From contig NZ_JAGKJJ010000010.1 in the NCBI RefSeq assembly GCF_020329505.1, forward strand, positions 62,001 to 126,000: DNA of 64,000 nt, read 5' to 3'. Numbering within the stretch: position 1 is the stretch's first letter; each line of letters opens with the position of its first letter. The translations under genes and the position numbers were made by a program. Shown here one piece after another: positions 45,088-54,880 of this stretch. Origin of the DNA: Bradyrhizobium semiaridum. Its GTDB lineage: Bacteria > Pseudomonadota > Alphaproteobacteria > Rhizobiales > Xanthobacteraceae. Below the pieces are notes generated by a model. It did not search any database and was not told the DNA's origin. It saw nothing but the letters and a program-made list of their open reading frames with translations.

Positions 45088-45573
45088 ATGCGTCGTTTCA
45101 TCCTCCTCGCCGGTGCTGCCATCGCCACGCTGGCCGCTTCGATCACGGGTGCCAGCGCCCAACAGCCGATGCAGCGCGTGCAGGTCGGCGTGCTGGAGTG
45201 CCGCGGCGGCGCGAGCATCGGCTTCGTCGTCGGTTCCGTTACCAATCTCGGCTGCGTGCTGCGCGCCGAGGGCCTGCCCGAGGACCGCTACATCGCGACC
45301 ATCCGCAAGGTCGGCATCGACCTCGGCATCACCCAGGAGTCGGCGCTGGCCTGGGGCGTCTATGCGCCGGTGTCGCGGCTCGGGCCGGGCGCGCTGTCCG
45401 GCAACTATGCCGGCGCGCAGGGCAGCGCGACGCTGGGCGTCGGCGTCGGCGGCAACGTGCTGGTCGGCGGCTCCGACAACACGATCGCGTTGCAGCCGCT
45501 CAGCGTGCAAGGCCAGGTCGGCGTCAACATCGCCGCCGGGCTGGAGAGCCTGGAGCTGCGCCCGGGCCGCTAA
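45088..45573 (+). CDS. DUF992 domain periplasmic protein, second copy
   Basis: 161-residue exported DUF992 protein, tandem paralog of the gene at 44320. Signal peptide (IATLAASITGASAQ), then VQVGVLECRGGASIGFVVGS with the conserved Cys pair and the LSVQGQVGVNIAAGLESLEL end; no His tail. GGAGA lies before ATG 45088. Its stop overlaps the convergent hydrolase stop by 4 nt. Confidence 0.85.
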   Translation: MRRFILLAGAAIATLAASITGASAQQPMQRVQVGVLECRGGASIGFVVGSVTNLGCVLRAEGLPEDRYIATIRKVGIDLGITQESALAWGVYAPVSRLGPGALSGNYAGAQGSATLGVGVGGNVLVGGSDNTIALQPLSVQGQVGVNIAAGLESLELRPGR

Positions 45574-46502
45574 CGCGCGCCCTTGCGGTTGATCAGCTTG
45601 CCGAAAAAGCCGCTTGCTTCTTCGGCAACGATCCCGGGCGCCTCAGCGTGAACATAGTGCCCGGTCTCGACGAACCTGATCGAGGGTTCGCTCCAATAGT
45701 CTCCCAGCCTGTCCGACCATTCGGGTGCGATCAATGGATCGCGGCGGCCCCATAGAAAGCGCGAAGGGACGTCGATGCGCGGCTGCGCCGGCAGCTTGCC
45801 TTCCAGCCAGCGCCGGCGATTGGGCGCGGACGAAAGATACCAGTCGAAGCCGCCCTGGATGTTGCCCGGCTTCATGAAATTGTCGACATAGGCTTCCAGC
45901 AACTCGCCGAACACGGCGGGATTATCACCCGACCAGTGGTCGAGGAAATGTCGGAAGTAGAGGCGGCATGACTCACGCGAGCTTCCGACCAGTTGCGCGG
46001 CCCATGGCAGCTGCTGGAAGTATTGATACCAGACCTCGATCAGGTGATCGGGCTGGCCGTAGCGGTGGCCGAGACCCGGATAGGGCGTGCAGAGATAGAG
46101 CGTGCCGGTCAACCGATGCGGATGTCGATGCGACATCGCCTGCATGACATAGGCGCCGAGATCGCCGCCGATCGCGCCGAAGCAGTCATGACCGAGCGCG
46201 TCCATGACGGCAAACATATCCAGCGCGTGGCGCTCCGCGGTTGCGGACGCATCGGGCGCCGGTGTCGGCTTGCCGGTGTCGCCACAGCCGCGCAAGTCGG
46301 GCGCGATCAGTTCAAAATTGTCGCCGAGGCGCAGCATCAGCGGGCGCCACACCAGCCAGAATTCCGGCCAGCCGTGAAGCAGGAGCAGCGGCGGCCCCTT
46401 GCCGAAGCGCGCGACATTGACGCGCAGGTCGCCGATGTCGATCTTCTGTTGCGTGATGCCTGCCGCGGCTGCTTCCGCGAAGGCTTTTTCCAGCGCCGTC
46501 AT
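45570..46502 (-). CDS. Alpha/beta hydrolase (epoxide hydrolase/dehalogenase-like)
   Basis: 310-residue alpha/beta hydrolase. Oxyanion motif HGWPE (43-47), nucleophile Asp114 in IGGDLGAYV, and catalytic His282 in TGHYVHAEAP are as in epoxide hydrolases and haloacetate dehalogenases; the acid is not placed. A cap region is between. Substrate unknown. It is convergent with the DUF992 gene (4-nt overlap) and divergent from a LysR gene that may control it. Confidence 0.88.
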   Translation of the reverse strand: MTALEKAFAEAAAAGITQQKIDIGDLRVNVARFGKGPPLLLLHGWPEFWLVWRPLMLRLGDNFELIAPDLRGCGDTGKPTPAPDASATAERHALDMFAVMDALGHDCFGAIGGDLGAYVMQAMSHRHPHRLTGTLYLCTPYPGLGHRYGQPDHLIEVWYQYFQQLPWAAQLVGSSRESCRLYFRHFLDHWSGDNPAVFGELLEAYVDNFMKPGNIQGGFDWYLSSAPNRRRWLEGKLPAQPRIDVPSRFLWGRRDPLIAPEWSDRLGDYWSEPSIRFVETGHYVHAEAPGIVAEEASGFFGKLINRKGAR

Positions 46503-46565
46503 GGGGACTCCCTGTGGTTTGCCGCAGGCTGTAGGCGTTCGCGCATCCGGTCCAATACTCGTTCG

Positions 46566-46590
46566 ATACGGTTGCAGAGCTATTGCGTAT
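46566..46590. promoter_or_regulatory. Candidate LysR-type binding site
   Basis: ATACG-N15-CGTAT inverted repeat in the 124-nt gap between the divergent hydrolase and LysR genes, 36 nt before the LysR start. Position and spacing fit a LysR recognition site. Confidence 0.5.
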
Positions 46591-46626
46591 GACTGACGAC
46601 ACCCGCCGCCGTGCTATACCGGCGGC

Positions 46627-47541
46627 ATGGAATTGCGACATCTGAGATATTTCGTGGCGCTCGGCGAGGGGTTGAACTTCACCCGCGCAGCCGAGCGGTT
46701 GCACATCGCGCAACCCCCGCTGAGCCAGCAGATTCGCCAGCTCGAGGACGAACTCGGCGTGACGTTGCTGCAGCGGAATAGTCGTCCGGTTCGGCTCACC
46801 GAGGCGGGCGAACTGCTGCTTGCGCGCGCCCGCTCTCTGCTCGCGAATGTCGAAGCCGCGGTCGCCGACACGCGGCGCATCGGGCGCGGCCAGGCCGGCA
46901 AGCTCGCGATTGGATTCGTCGGCTCCGCCATGTTTGCCGGCCTTCCCGATATCGTCAGCAGCTACCGCGACGCCTGTCCCGACGTCGAGCTCGTGCTCGA
47001 CGAGATGCTGGCGGCGGAGATTGTCGACGCGTTGCGGCGACGCCGGATCGATGTCGGCTTCGCACGCCCGGCGCTATTGCCGGAGCCGGGTCTTGCCCAG
47101 CGCCTGATTCTGGAGGAGCCCTATGTCGCGGCGTTGCCGCGCGCGCATCCGCTTGCGGAGAGGGACGGCATTGCACTCGCCGAATTGTCAGACGATGCCT
47201 TCGTGCTCTATCCGGCGCGGCCGGAGCCGTCGGTCACCGGCCTGATCGTCGCTGCGTGCGAGGCGAGCGGATTCACGCCGCGCCTCGCGCAAGAGGTGCT
47301 GCATCTGCAAACCGCGATCGGCCTGATCGCTGCCGGCGTCGGTGTATCGCTCATCCCGGAGGCTGCGGCACGCGCGCAGACCGGTCGCGGCGTGGCCTAT
47401 GTCCCGCTGGCCGCCCCGGCGGTGACGGCCCCGCTCACGATTGCGTGGCGCGATGAAGATGTCTCGCCCGCCGTGCAGCGTCTGCTCGACCTTGCAACAC
47501 GCTGGCGCGAGATGGCTCCGGGACTTGCACCAAGGAACTGA
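46627..47541 (+). CDS. LysR-family transcriptional regulator
   Basis: 304-residue LysR regulator. HTH region MELRHLRYFVALGEGLNFTR with AERLHIAQPPLSQQIRQLE, then a substrate-binding domain (KLAIGFVGSAMFAGLPDIV). It belongs to the CbbR/CatM-like group by this opening. It is divergent from the alpha/beta hydrolase and probably binds the inverted repeat between them. Inducer unknown. Confidence 0.9.
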   Translation: MELRHLRYFVALGEGLNFTRAAERLHIAQPPLSQQIRQLEDELGVTLLQRNSRPVRLTEAGELLLARARSLLANVEAAVADTRRIGRGQAGKLAIGFVGSAMFAGLPDIVSSYRDACPDVELVLDEMLAAEIVDALRRRRIDVGFARPALLPEPGLAQRLILEEPYVAALPRAHPLAERDGIALAELSDDAFVLYPARPEPSVTGLIVAACEASGFTPRLAQEVLHLQTAIGLIAAGVGVSLIPEAAARAQTGRGVAYVPLAAPAVTAPLTIAWRDEDVSPAVQRLLDLATRWREMAPGLAPRN

Positions 47542-47697
47542 CGCAGCGCAGTCGTCCGGTTTTGGCTCCGGCCATCGCAAACTTTCGCGACACCGCACCG
47601 CAGCGACGTTTTCCCGCTTGCCAAATGTCAAACGCAGGCAGACCATAAAGGGTCGCCGACCCAATCATGGGCCGAGCTCCAAAACGAGGAGGCGGCA

Positions 47698-49746
47698 ATG
47701 GGACAAGACGTCAGAAGTCCCCGAGGTCCACGGTGCATCGCATTGGTGGGCCCTTTCCAAAGCGGTAAAACCACACTTCTGGAAGCGATCCTGGCGCGCA
47801 CGGGCGCCATCAAGACTGCCGGCAGCGTCGATGCCGGGACCTCCGTCGGCGACGCCAGCCCCGAGGCCCGCCATCACAAGATGAGCGTCGGCCTGACCGC
47901 CGCCACCACCTCCTTCATGGGCGACAGCTACACCTTCATCGATTGTCCCGGCTCGGTCGAATTCGCGCACGACATGCGTGCCGCGCTGCCGGCCGTCGAT
48001 GCCGCGGTCGTCGTCTGCGAGGCTGACGAGAAGAAGCTGCCGCAGCTGCAGATCATCCTGCGCGAGCTCGAGGAGCTCGGCATTCCCCGTTTCCTGTTCC
48101 TGAACAAGATCGATCGCGCCAGCAAGCGCATCCGCGAGACGCTCGCGACGCTGCAGCCGGCCTCGCGCGTGCCGCTGGTGCTGCGCCAGATCCCGATCTG
48201 GAACGGCGATCTGATCGAAGGCTTCGTCGATCTCGCGCTGGAGCGCGCCTTCGTCTATCGCGAGCACAAGCCGTCGGAGGTGATGGCGCTCGAGGGCGGC
48301 AATCTCGACCGCGAGAAGGAGGCCCGCTTCTCCATGCTGGAGAAGCTCGCCGACCATGACGATGCGCTGATGGAGCAACTGCTCGAGGACATCCAGCCGC
48401 CGCGCGATGCGGTGTTCGACGACCTCGCCCGCGAATTGCGCGAAGGGCTGATCTGCCCGGTGCTGCTCGGTGCGGCGATCCGCGAGAACGGCGTGCTCCG
48501 CCTGATGAAGGCGCTGCGCCATGAGGCGCCTGGCGTCGCCGAGACCGCCCAGCGCCTCGGCGTCAAGGACCAGAAGGACGCGCTGGCCTATGTGTTCAAG
48601 ACGTTGCATCTGCAACACGGCGGCAAGCTGTCGCTCGCGCGCGTGCTCGCCGGCCGGCTCGACGACGGCGCGACGCTGCAGTCATCGTCCGGCGAGAGCG
48701 GGCGCATCTCCGGCATCCTCGGGGTCTCGGGCGCACATGACGGCAAGCGCCCCTCGGCGGAGGCGGGCGACGCCGTCGCGCTCGGCAAGCTCGACGCCAT
48801 CAAGACCGGCGACACGGTCTCGAGCGGCAAGTCCACGCCGGCTTCGCTGGTCGCGGTCGTGCCGGCCCCGCCGGTGCTGTCGATCTCGATCGCCGCGACC
48901 GACCGCAAGGATGACGTCAAGCTCGGCCAGGCGCTGCTGCGGCTGAACGAGGAGGATCCATCGCTGACGATGATCCAGAACCCGCGCACCCACGACACCG
49001 TGCTGTGGGGCCAGGGCGAGATGCATCTGCGCGTCGCGCAGGAGCGGCTGAAAGACCGCTACGGCGTCAACGTCAAGGCGCATCCGCCGGCGATCGGATA
49101 CCAGGAGACCATTCGCAAGCCGATCACCCAGCGCGGCCGGCATAAGAAGCAGTCCGGCGGCCACGGCCAGTTCGGCGACGTCGTGCTCGACATCAAGCCG
49201 AAGCCGCGCGGCAGCGGCTTCGAATTCCACGAGAAGGTGGTCGGCGGCGCGGTGCCGCGCAACTACATTCCGGCGGTGGAGGAAGGCGTCGTCGATGCTC
49301 TGGCGCGCGGACCGCTTGGCTTCCCGGTGATCGACGTCGACGTCACGCTGACCGACGGCTCCTATCACAGCGTCGACTCCTCCGATCTCGCATTCCGCAC
49401 CGCTGCGCGGATCGGCATCAGCGAGGCATTGCCGCAATGCCAGCCGGTGCTGCTGGAGCCGATCCATCTGGTCGAGATCGTCTGTCCGACCGACGCGACC
49501 GCCAAGATCAACGCGATCCTGTCGGCGCGCCGCGGCCAAATCCTTGGCTTCGACACCCGCGAGGGCTGGAGCGGATGGGATTGCGTCCGCGCCACGATGC
49601 CGGAAGCCGAGATCGGCGACCTGATCGTGGAGCTGCGCTCAGCCACCGCCGGCGCCGGCACCTTCACCCGCCAGTTCGACCGCATGGCCGAAGTCACCGG
49701 CCGCGCCGCCGACCAGATCATCGCGGCGCACCGCGACGCGGCGTGA
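47698..49746 (+). CDS. Elongation factor G-like GTPase (EF-G2 type)
   Basis: 682-residue translation-factor-like GTPase. It has the EF-G domain order (G, II, III, IV, V) but its GTPase motifs depart from the norm: P-loop GPFQSGKTT (18-26), switch II DCPGS (82-86) where EF-G has DTPGH with the catalytic His, and NKID intact (136-139). The C-terminal part with YQETIRKPITQRGRHKKQSG and HGQFGDVVLDIKPK resembles domain IV-V of EF-G. It is the short second EF-G found beside the normal fusA in many alphaproteobacteria. GAGGCGGCA precedes ATG 47698. Precise function uncertain. Confidence 0.88.
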   Translation: MGQDVRSPRGPRCIALVGPFQSGKTTLLEAILARTGAIKTAGSVDAGTSVGDASPEARHHKMSVGLTAATTSFMGDSYTFIDCPGSVEFAHDMRAALPAVDAAVVVCEADEKKLPQLQIILRELEELGIPRFLFLNKIDRASKRIRETLATLQPASRVPLVLRQIPIWNGDLIEGFVDLALERAFVYREHKPSEVMALEGGNLDREKEARFSMLEKLADHDDALMEQLLEDIQPPRDAVFDDLARELREGLICPVLLGAAIRENGVLRLMKALRHEAPGVAETAQRLGVKDQKDALAYVFKTLHLQHGGKLSLARVLAGRLDDGATLQSSSGESGRISGILGVSGAHDGKRPSAEAGDAVALGKLDAIKTGDTVSSGKSTPASLVAVVPAPPVLSISIAATDRKDDVKLGQALLRLNEEDPSLTMIQNPRTHDTVLWGQGEMHLRVAQERLKDRYGVNVKAHPPAIGYQETIRKPITQRGRHKKQSGGHGQFGDVVLDIKPKPRGSGFEFHEKVVGGAVPRNYIPAVEEGVVDALARGPLGFPVIDVDVTLTDGSYHSVDSSDLAFRTAARIGISEALPQCQPVLLEPIHLVEIVCPTDATAKINAILSARRGQILGFDTREGWSGWDCVRATMPEAEIGDLIVELRSATAGAGTFTRQFDRMAEVTGRAADQIIAAHRDAA

Positions 49747-49754
49747 CCTCTTCT

Positions 49755-49792
49755 GTCATTCCGGGTTCGGCCCTTGGCCGTCCCGGAATGAC
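49755..49792. repeat. Inverted repeat (GTCATTCCGGG arms), possible terminator
   Basis: GTCATTCCGGG ... CCCGGAATGAC, 11-bp perfect arms, 9 nt after the EF-G-like stop and followed by GTCGTGTTTTC. A repeat that could also terminate transcription. Confidence 0.75.
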
Positions 49793-49876
49793 GGTCGTGT
49801 TTTCGGCTCGATCCCTTTCCAACGCGATTACATTCATGAACACTGCTGCTTTCAACGCGCAGTGGTCCTGAACATC

Positions 49877-50518
49877 ATGCTCGAATCCCGCCGTAACCTT
49901 GCGCTGGCCTGTGCGCTCAGCGCGCTGGCCGGCTATGTCGACGGTGTCGGCTATCTGCATCTCGGCGGGCTGTTCGTCTCCTTCATGAGCGGCAACTCGA
50001 CGCGGCTCGGCGTGACGCTCGCCGAGGCGCATTGGGCGCATGCGGTCGAGACGTTCGGCCTGATCGCGCTGTTCGTCGCCGGCGCCGCGGCCGGCAGCCT
50101 GATCGTGCTCAGCCGCATCGTCTACCGCCAGCCGCTGATCCTGCTGGCGGAGGCTCTGCTGCTCTCGGGCGCGGCGATGGCCTATGCCTACGGCCTGCCG
50201 GCGACCGCAGTGGCGGCGATCGTGCTGGCGATGGGGCTCGAGAACGCGGTATTCCAGATCGAGGGCGGCGGCGGCCTCGGTCTGACCTATGTCACGGGAG
50301 CGCTGGTCAAGGTGGGGCAGCTGATCGCCGCGGCGCTGACCGGCGGCGCGCCCTGGGCCTGGCTGCCGAACCTGTTGCTGTGGGCGGCGCTGGTGACCGG
50401 CGCGGTCGCCGGGGCCGCCGCCTATCGCTGGATCAATCTGGCCGCGATCTGGTTTGCCGCGGCCACGGCGTTCGCCCTCAGTGCGCTGGTTGCCGCGACC
50501 GCGAAGCGGGCGGATTGA
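49877..50518 (+). CDS. YoaK (DUF1275) family membrane protein
   Basis: 213-residue integral membrane protein of the YoaK/DUF1275 family. The N-terminal motif GYVDGVGYLHLGGLFVSFMS and GNSTRLG is the family's signature, followed by about six helices. Function unproven. ATG 49877 preferred; a GTG at 49862 is in frame. It precedes aroE by 31 nt and is probably cotranscribed with it. Confidence 0.88.
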   Translation: MLESRRNLALACALSALAGYVDGVGYLHLGGLFVSFMSGNSTRLGVTLAEAHWAHAVETFGLIALFVAGAAAGSLIVLSRIVYRQPLILLAEALLLSGAAMAYAYGLPATAVAAIVLAMGLENAVFQIEGGGGLGLTYVTGALVKVGQLIAAALTGGAPWAWLPNLLLWAALVTGAVAGAAAYRWINLAAIWFAAATAFALSALVAATAKRAD

Positions 50519-50549
50519 CACTGCGCGCGCCATGCCCAATGTGACCGCC

Positions 50550-51392
50550 ATGACATCCACGACCAAAACCCGCGCCGCGTGCCTGATCGGCTGGCCGGCG
50601 GCGCATTCCCGCTCGCCGCTGATCCATCATTACTGGCTGCGCATGCTCGGCATCGAGGGCGGCTATGTGATCGAGGCGGTGCCGCCGGATGATTTCAAGG
50701 ATTTCATCTTCCGCCTGTCGCTGCGCGGCTTTGTCGGCGCCAACGTCACCATCCCGCACAAGGAGCAGGCGCTGGCGCTGTCGACGCCGGACGAGCGCGC
50801 CCGCGCCGTCGGCGCCGCCAACACGCTGTGGTTCGCCGACGGCGAGCTGCGCTCGACCAACACCGATGTCGAAGGCTTCATCAATAATCTCGACGCCTGC
50901 GCGCCTGGCTGGGACAAGACCGAAGATGCGCTGGTGTTAGGGGCCGGTGGCGCGGCGCGCGCGGTGGTGTTCGGCCTGATCGAGCGCGGCATCGCGCGCG
51001 TGCATGTCGTCAACCGCACCGTCGATCGTGCCCGCGCGCTGGCCGGACAGTTCGGCGCCCGGGTGCATCCGGCGGCCTGGGACGCGGTAGGCGAACTGCT
51101 GCCGCGCGCAGGCCTCCTCGTGAACACGACCTCGCTCGGCTTGCATGGCCAGCCGGCGCTCGACATCGATGTCGGCCGGCTGCCGCAAAACGCCGTGGTG
51201 TCCGATCTCGTCTATGTGCCGCTGGTGACGCCGCTGCTTGCAGCCGCGCAGGCGCGCGGGCTGAAGACCGCTGATGGCCTCGGCATGCTGCTGCATCAGG
51301 CGGTGCGCGGTTTCGAACTATGGTTCGGCCAGCGCCCGCAGGTCACATCAGAATTGCGTCAGCTTGTTGAGGCCGATCTCACAAAGGCTTGA
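50550..51392 (+). CDS. aroE: Shikimate dehydrogenase
   Basis: 280-residue NADPH-dependent enzyme converting 3-dehydroshikimate to shikimate in aromatic amino-acid synthesis. The shikimate-binding SRSPLIHHYW and the catalytic Lys in NVTIPHKEQA are present, then STNTDVEGF, the dinucleotide fold VLGAGGAARAVVFGL and the C-terminal DGLGMLLHQAVRGFELW. Two starts are close: ATG 50532 and ATG 50550; the second is used. Length is typical. It may share a transcript with the YoaK-family gene. Confidence 0.95.
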   Translation: MTSTTKTRAACLIGWPAAHSRSPLIHHYWLRMLGIEGGYVIEAVPPDDFKDFIFRLSLRGFVGANVTIPHKEQALALSTPDERARAVGAANTLWFADGELRSTNTDVEGFINNLDACAPGWDKTEDALVLGAGGAARAVVFGLIERGIARVHVVNRTVDRARALAGQFGARVHPAAWDAVGELLPRAGLLVNTTSLGLHGQPALDIDVGRLPQNAVVSDLVYVPLVTPLLAAAQARGLKTADGLGMLLHQAVRGFELWFGQRPQVTSELRQLVEADLTKA

Positions 51393-51476
51393 GGCGCGGA
51401 ATAGCGCCGCGTGACGGGTGTCCAGTGTTACGTCAGCCCATGACTTACTGGATATGACTCACTGGAGATGCCTATC

Positions 51477-52103
51477 ATGCCGTCGCCTCGTTCACCCCTC
51501 GTTCGTCCGTTCATTGCGCTTGCGATGGTGACGGCATCGACCCTCGCGGCGATCGCGCAGCAGCCGCCGACCCCAACGCGCGTTCGTGGAACCGTCGAGA
51601 AGGTCGACGGCGATACGCTCGCGGTGAAGTCGCGCAGCGGCGAGGACGTCAAGCTGCACATGGCGAGCAACCTGGTCGTGCTTGGCCTCACCAAGGTCGC
51701 CCTGTCGGACATCAAGGTCGGTTCCTTCATCGGCACCACCACGGTGCCCGGGTCCGATGGGGTGCAGAAGGCGGTCGAGGTACACGTGTTCCCGGAAAAC
51801 ATGCGCGGCACCGGCGAGGGGTCCCGCGCCTGGGATCTCAAGCCCAACAGCAGCATGACCAATGCGACGGTTGCGGATTCCGTCGTCGGCAATGACGGCC
51901 ATACGCTGCTGGTGAAGTACAAGGGCGGCGAGAAGAAGGTGGAGGTGCCGCCGGATACGCCTGTCGTGACCTATGTTCCCGGCGACAAATCGGAATTGAA
52001 AGCTGGCGCCAGAGTGATCGCGTTCATGAAGAAGCTGCCGGACGGCTCGCTGGAGACCGACCGCATCGGCGTCGGCCGCGACGGGCTGACACCGCCGATG
52101 TGA
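51477..52103 (+). CDS. Exported protein of a tandem paralog pair (unknown function)
   Basis: 208-residue protein with a signal peptide (FIALAMVTASTLAAIAQQ) and two beta-strand-rich halves with similar openings (VRGTVEKVDGDTLAVKSRSG and NATVADSVVGNDGHTLLVKY), perhaps a duplicated OB-like fold related to DUF5666. It ends GVGRDGLTPPM. GGAG lies 11 nt before ATG 51477; an ATG at 51468 touches it. It is about 60 percent similar by eye to the gene at 52393. Such proteins are sometimes mis-named as metal ABC permeases, but no membrane-spanning transporter part is present. Confidence 0.7.
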   Translation: MPSPRSPLVRPFIALAMVTASTLAAIAQQPPTPTRVRGTVEKVDGDTLAVKSRSGEDVKLHMASNLVVLGLTKVALSDIKVGSFIGTTTVPGSDGVQKAVEVHVFPENMRGTGEGSRAWDLKPNSSMTNATVADSVVGNDGHTLLVKYKGGEKKVEVPPDTPVVTYVPGDKSELKAGARVIAFMKKLPDGSLETDRIGVGRDGLTPPM

Positions 52104-52161
52104 GGTGGAGCAAGGGTATTTCCACACGTCGCCCCGGCCATCGCCGGGACGACGAAGAATT

Positions 52162-52244
52162 GTAGCCCGGATGGAGCGTGGAGAAATCCGGGATTTTCTC
52201 CGTGGAAAGCTGTCCCGGATTGCGCTGCGCTCCATCCGGGCTAC
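52162..52244. repeat. Inverted repeat, family F (GTAGCCCGGATGGAGC)
   Basis: Perfect 16-bp arms GTAGCCCGGATGGAGC (52162-52177) and GCTCCATCCGGGCTAC (52229-52244) flank about 50 nt that hold a second imperfect hairpin. It separates the two paralogous exported-protein genes. A related partial copy is at 53148-53182. Confidence 0.85.
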
Positions 52245-52392
52245 GGCACGCCTGCTGTGGAGAGTAACAAAGTCCCATCCGGCGCGTATCTCGCAATGCG
52301 CCGCCACCTTCTTCCAGGGAAGGTCAGGAGCGCGGAATACCGTCAACGGCCCGGTGTTCGTGAATCCGCCAGCCAACTTCCCGAGGGACATC

Positions 52393-53001
52393 ATGTCAAA
52401 ATCGCTTCTGTTCGCGGCGCTGTTCGCCGCTGCCTTCGCGTCGGTCGCATCAGCTCAGCAGCCGCCGACGGTGCGCATCCGTGGCACGATCGAGGCCGTC
52501 GACGGCCCGATGCTGTCGATCAAGTCGCGCGACGGCGCCGACATCAAGGTGCGGACGACGGACAACGTCGCGGTGTTCGGCGTTGCCAAGACCGATCTGT
52601 CGGAAATCAAGCCCGGCTCCTATATCGGCGTCACCGCACTGCCGGAACCTGACGGCACGCAGAAGGCGATCGCGGTTCACATCTTCCCGGAGAACCAGCG
52701 CGGCGCTGCCGAAGGCTTTCGTCCGTGGGATCTGCGCGCCAACTCGACCATGACCAATGCGACCGTCGCCGAGACGGTGAAGGGTACCGACGGCCAGAAC
52801 ATCACGGTGAAGTACAAGGACGGCGAGAAAAAAGTCGTGGTGCCGCCGGGCACCCCGGTCGTCACCTTCGTCGCCGGCGACAAGTCGGAGCTGAAGCCGG
52901 GCGCCAAGATCATTATCTTCGGCGCGACCAGGAAGGATGACGGCGTGCTGGAAGCCAACCGCGTCAATGTCGGCCGCGACGGCATCACCCCGCCGATGTG
53001 A
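52393..53001 (+). CDS. Exported protein, second of a tandem paralog pair
   Basis: 202-residue exported protein, paralog of the gene at 51477. Signal peptide (LFAALFAAAFASVASAQQ); core VRIRGTIEAVDGPMLSIKSR, then FPENQRGAAEGFRPWDLRAN and NATVAETVKGTDGQNITVKY; end NVGRDGITPPM. GAGGGA precedes ATG 52393. Every main motif of the first paralog is kept, so the pair arose by duplication and has diverged mainly in the signal peptide. Function unknown. Confidence 0.75.
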   Translation: MSKSLLFAALFAAAFASVASAQQPPTVRIRGTIEAVDGPMLSIKSRDGADIKVRTTDNVAVFGVAKTDLSEIKPGSYIGVTALPEPDGTQKAIAVHIFPENQRGAAEGFRPWDLRANSTMTNATVAETVKGTDGQNITVKYKDGEKKVVVPPGTPVVTFVAGDKSELKPGAKIIIFGATRKDDGVLEANRVNVGRDGITPPM

Positions 53002-53011
53002 TGTGCGCTCT

Positions 53012-53182
53012 TCCTCTCCCCTTGTGGGAGAGGGTCGCTTCGCGCAGTGAAGCGGGGTGAGGGGTCTGCGCTTCGCGGACAGAGACCCCTCATCCGTCGC
53101 GCTTCGCGCGCCACCTTCTCCCACAAGGGGGAAGGGAAGAGCGACGCGTAGCCCGGATAGAGCTGCGCTTCATCCGGGCTGC
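53012..53182. repeat. Family A repeats plus a diverged family F element
   Basis: CCTCTCCCCTTGTGGGAGAG at 53014 and CTTCTCCCACAAGGGGGAAG at 53116 are inverted copies about 100 nt apart. Directly after, GTAGCCCGGATAGAGC and CTTCATCCGGGCTGC form a shorter relative of the 52162 element. They lie between convergent genes. Confidence 0.75.
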
Positions 53183-53190
53183 ATCGGCGG

Positions 53191-54665
<1,475 letters not shown>

Positions 54666-54880
54666 CGGCCACGACTACCCTTCCCGATTGCGTTCATGAC
54701 AGCAATCGTATATTTTTCAATAGATTAAGCCCGAGCCAAGCCGTTTGGCCGTGGTAATGATTCATCATATTTTTTGAAGTCATTTTAGCGCCTGACGGTC
54801 TATAAGGCCGATGCACGCTAGACTGGTGGGCATTCGGGACGCTCTCATCGGGTGGTTGAGAGGCCCTTGTTGGGGGTGAC

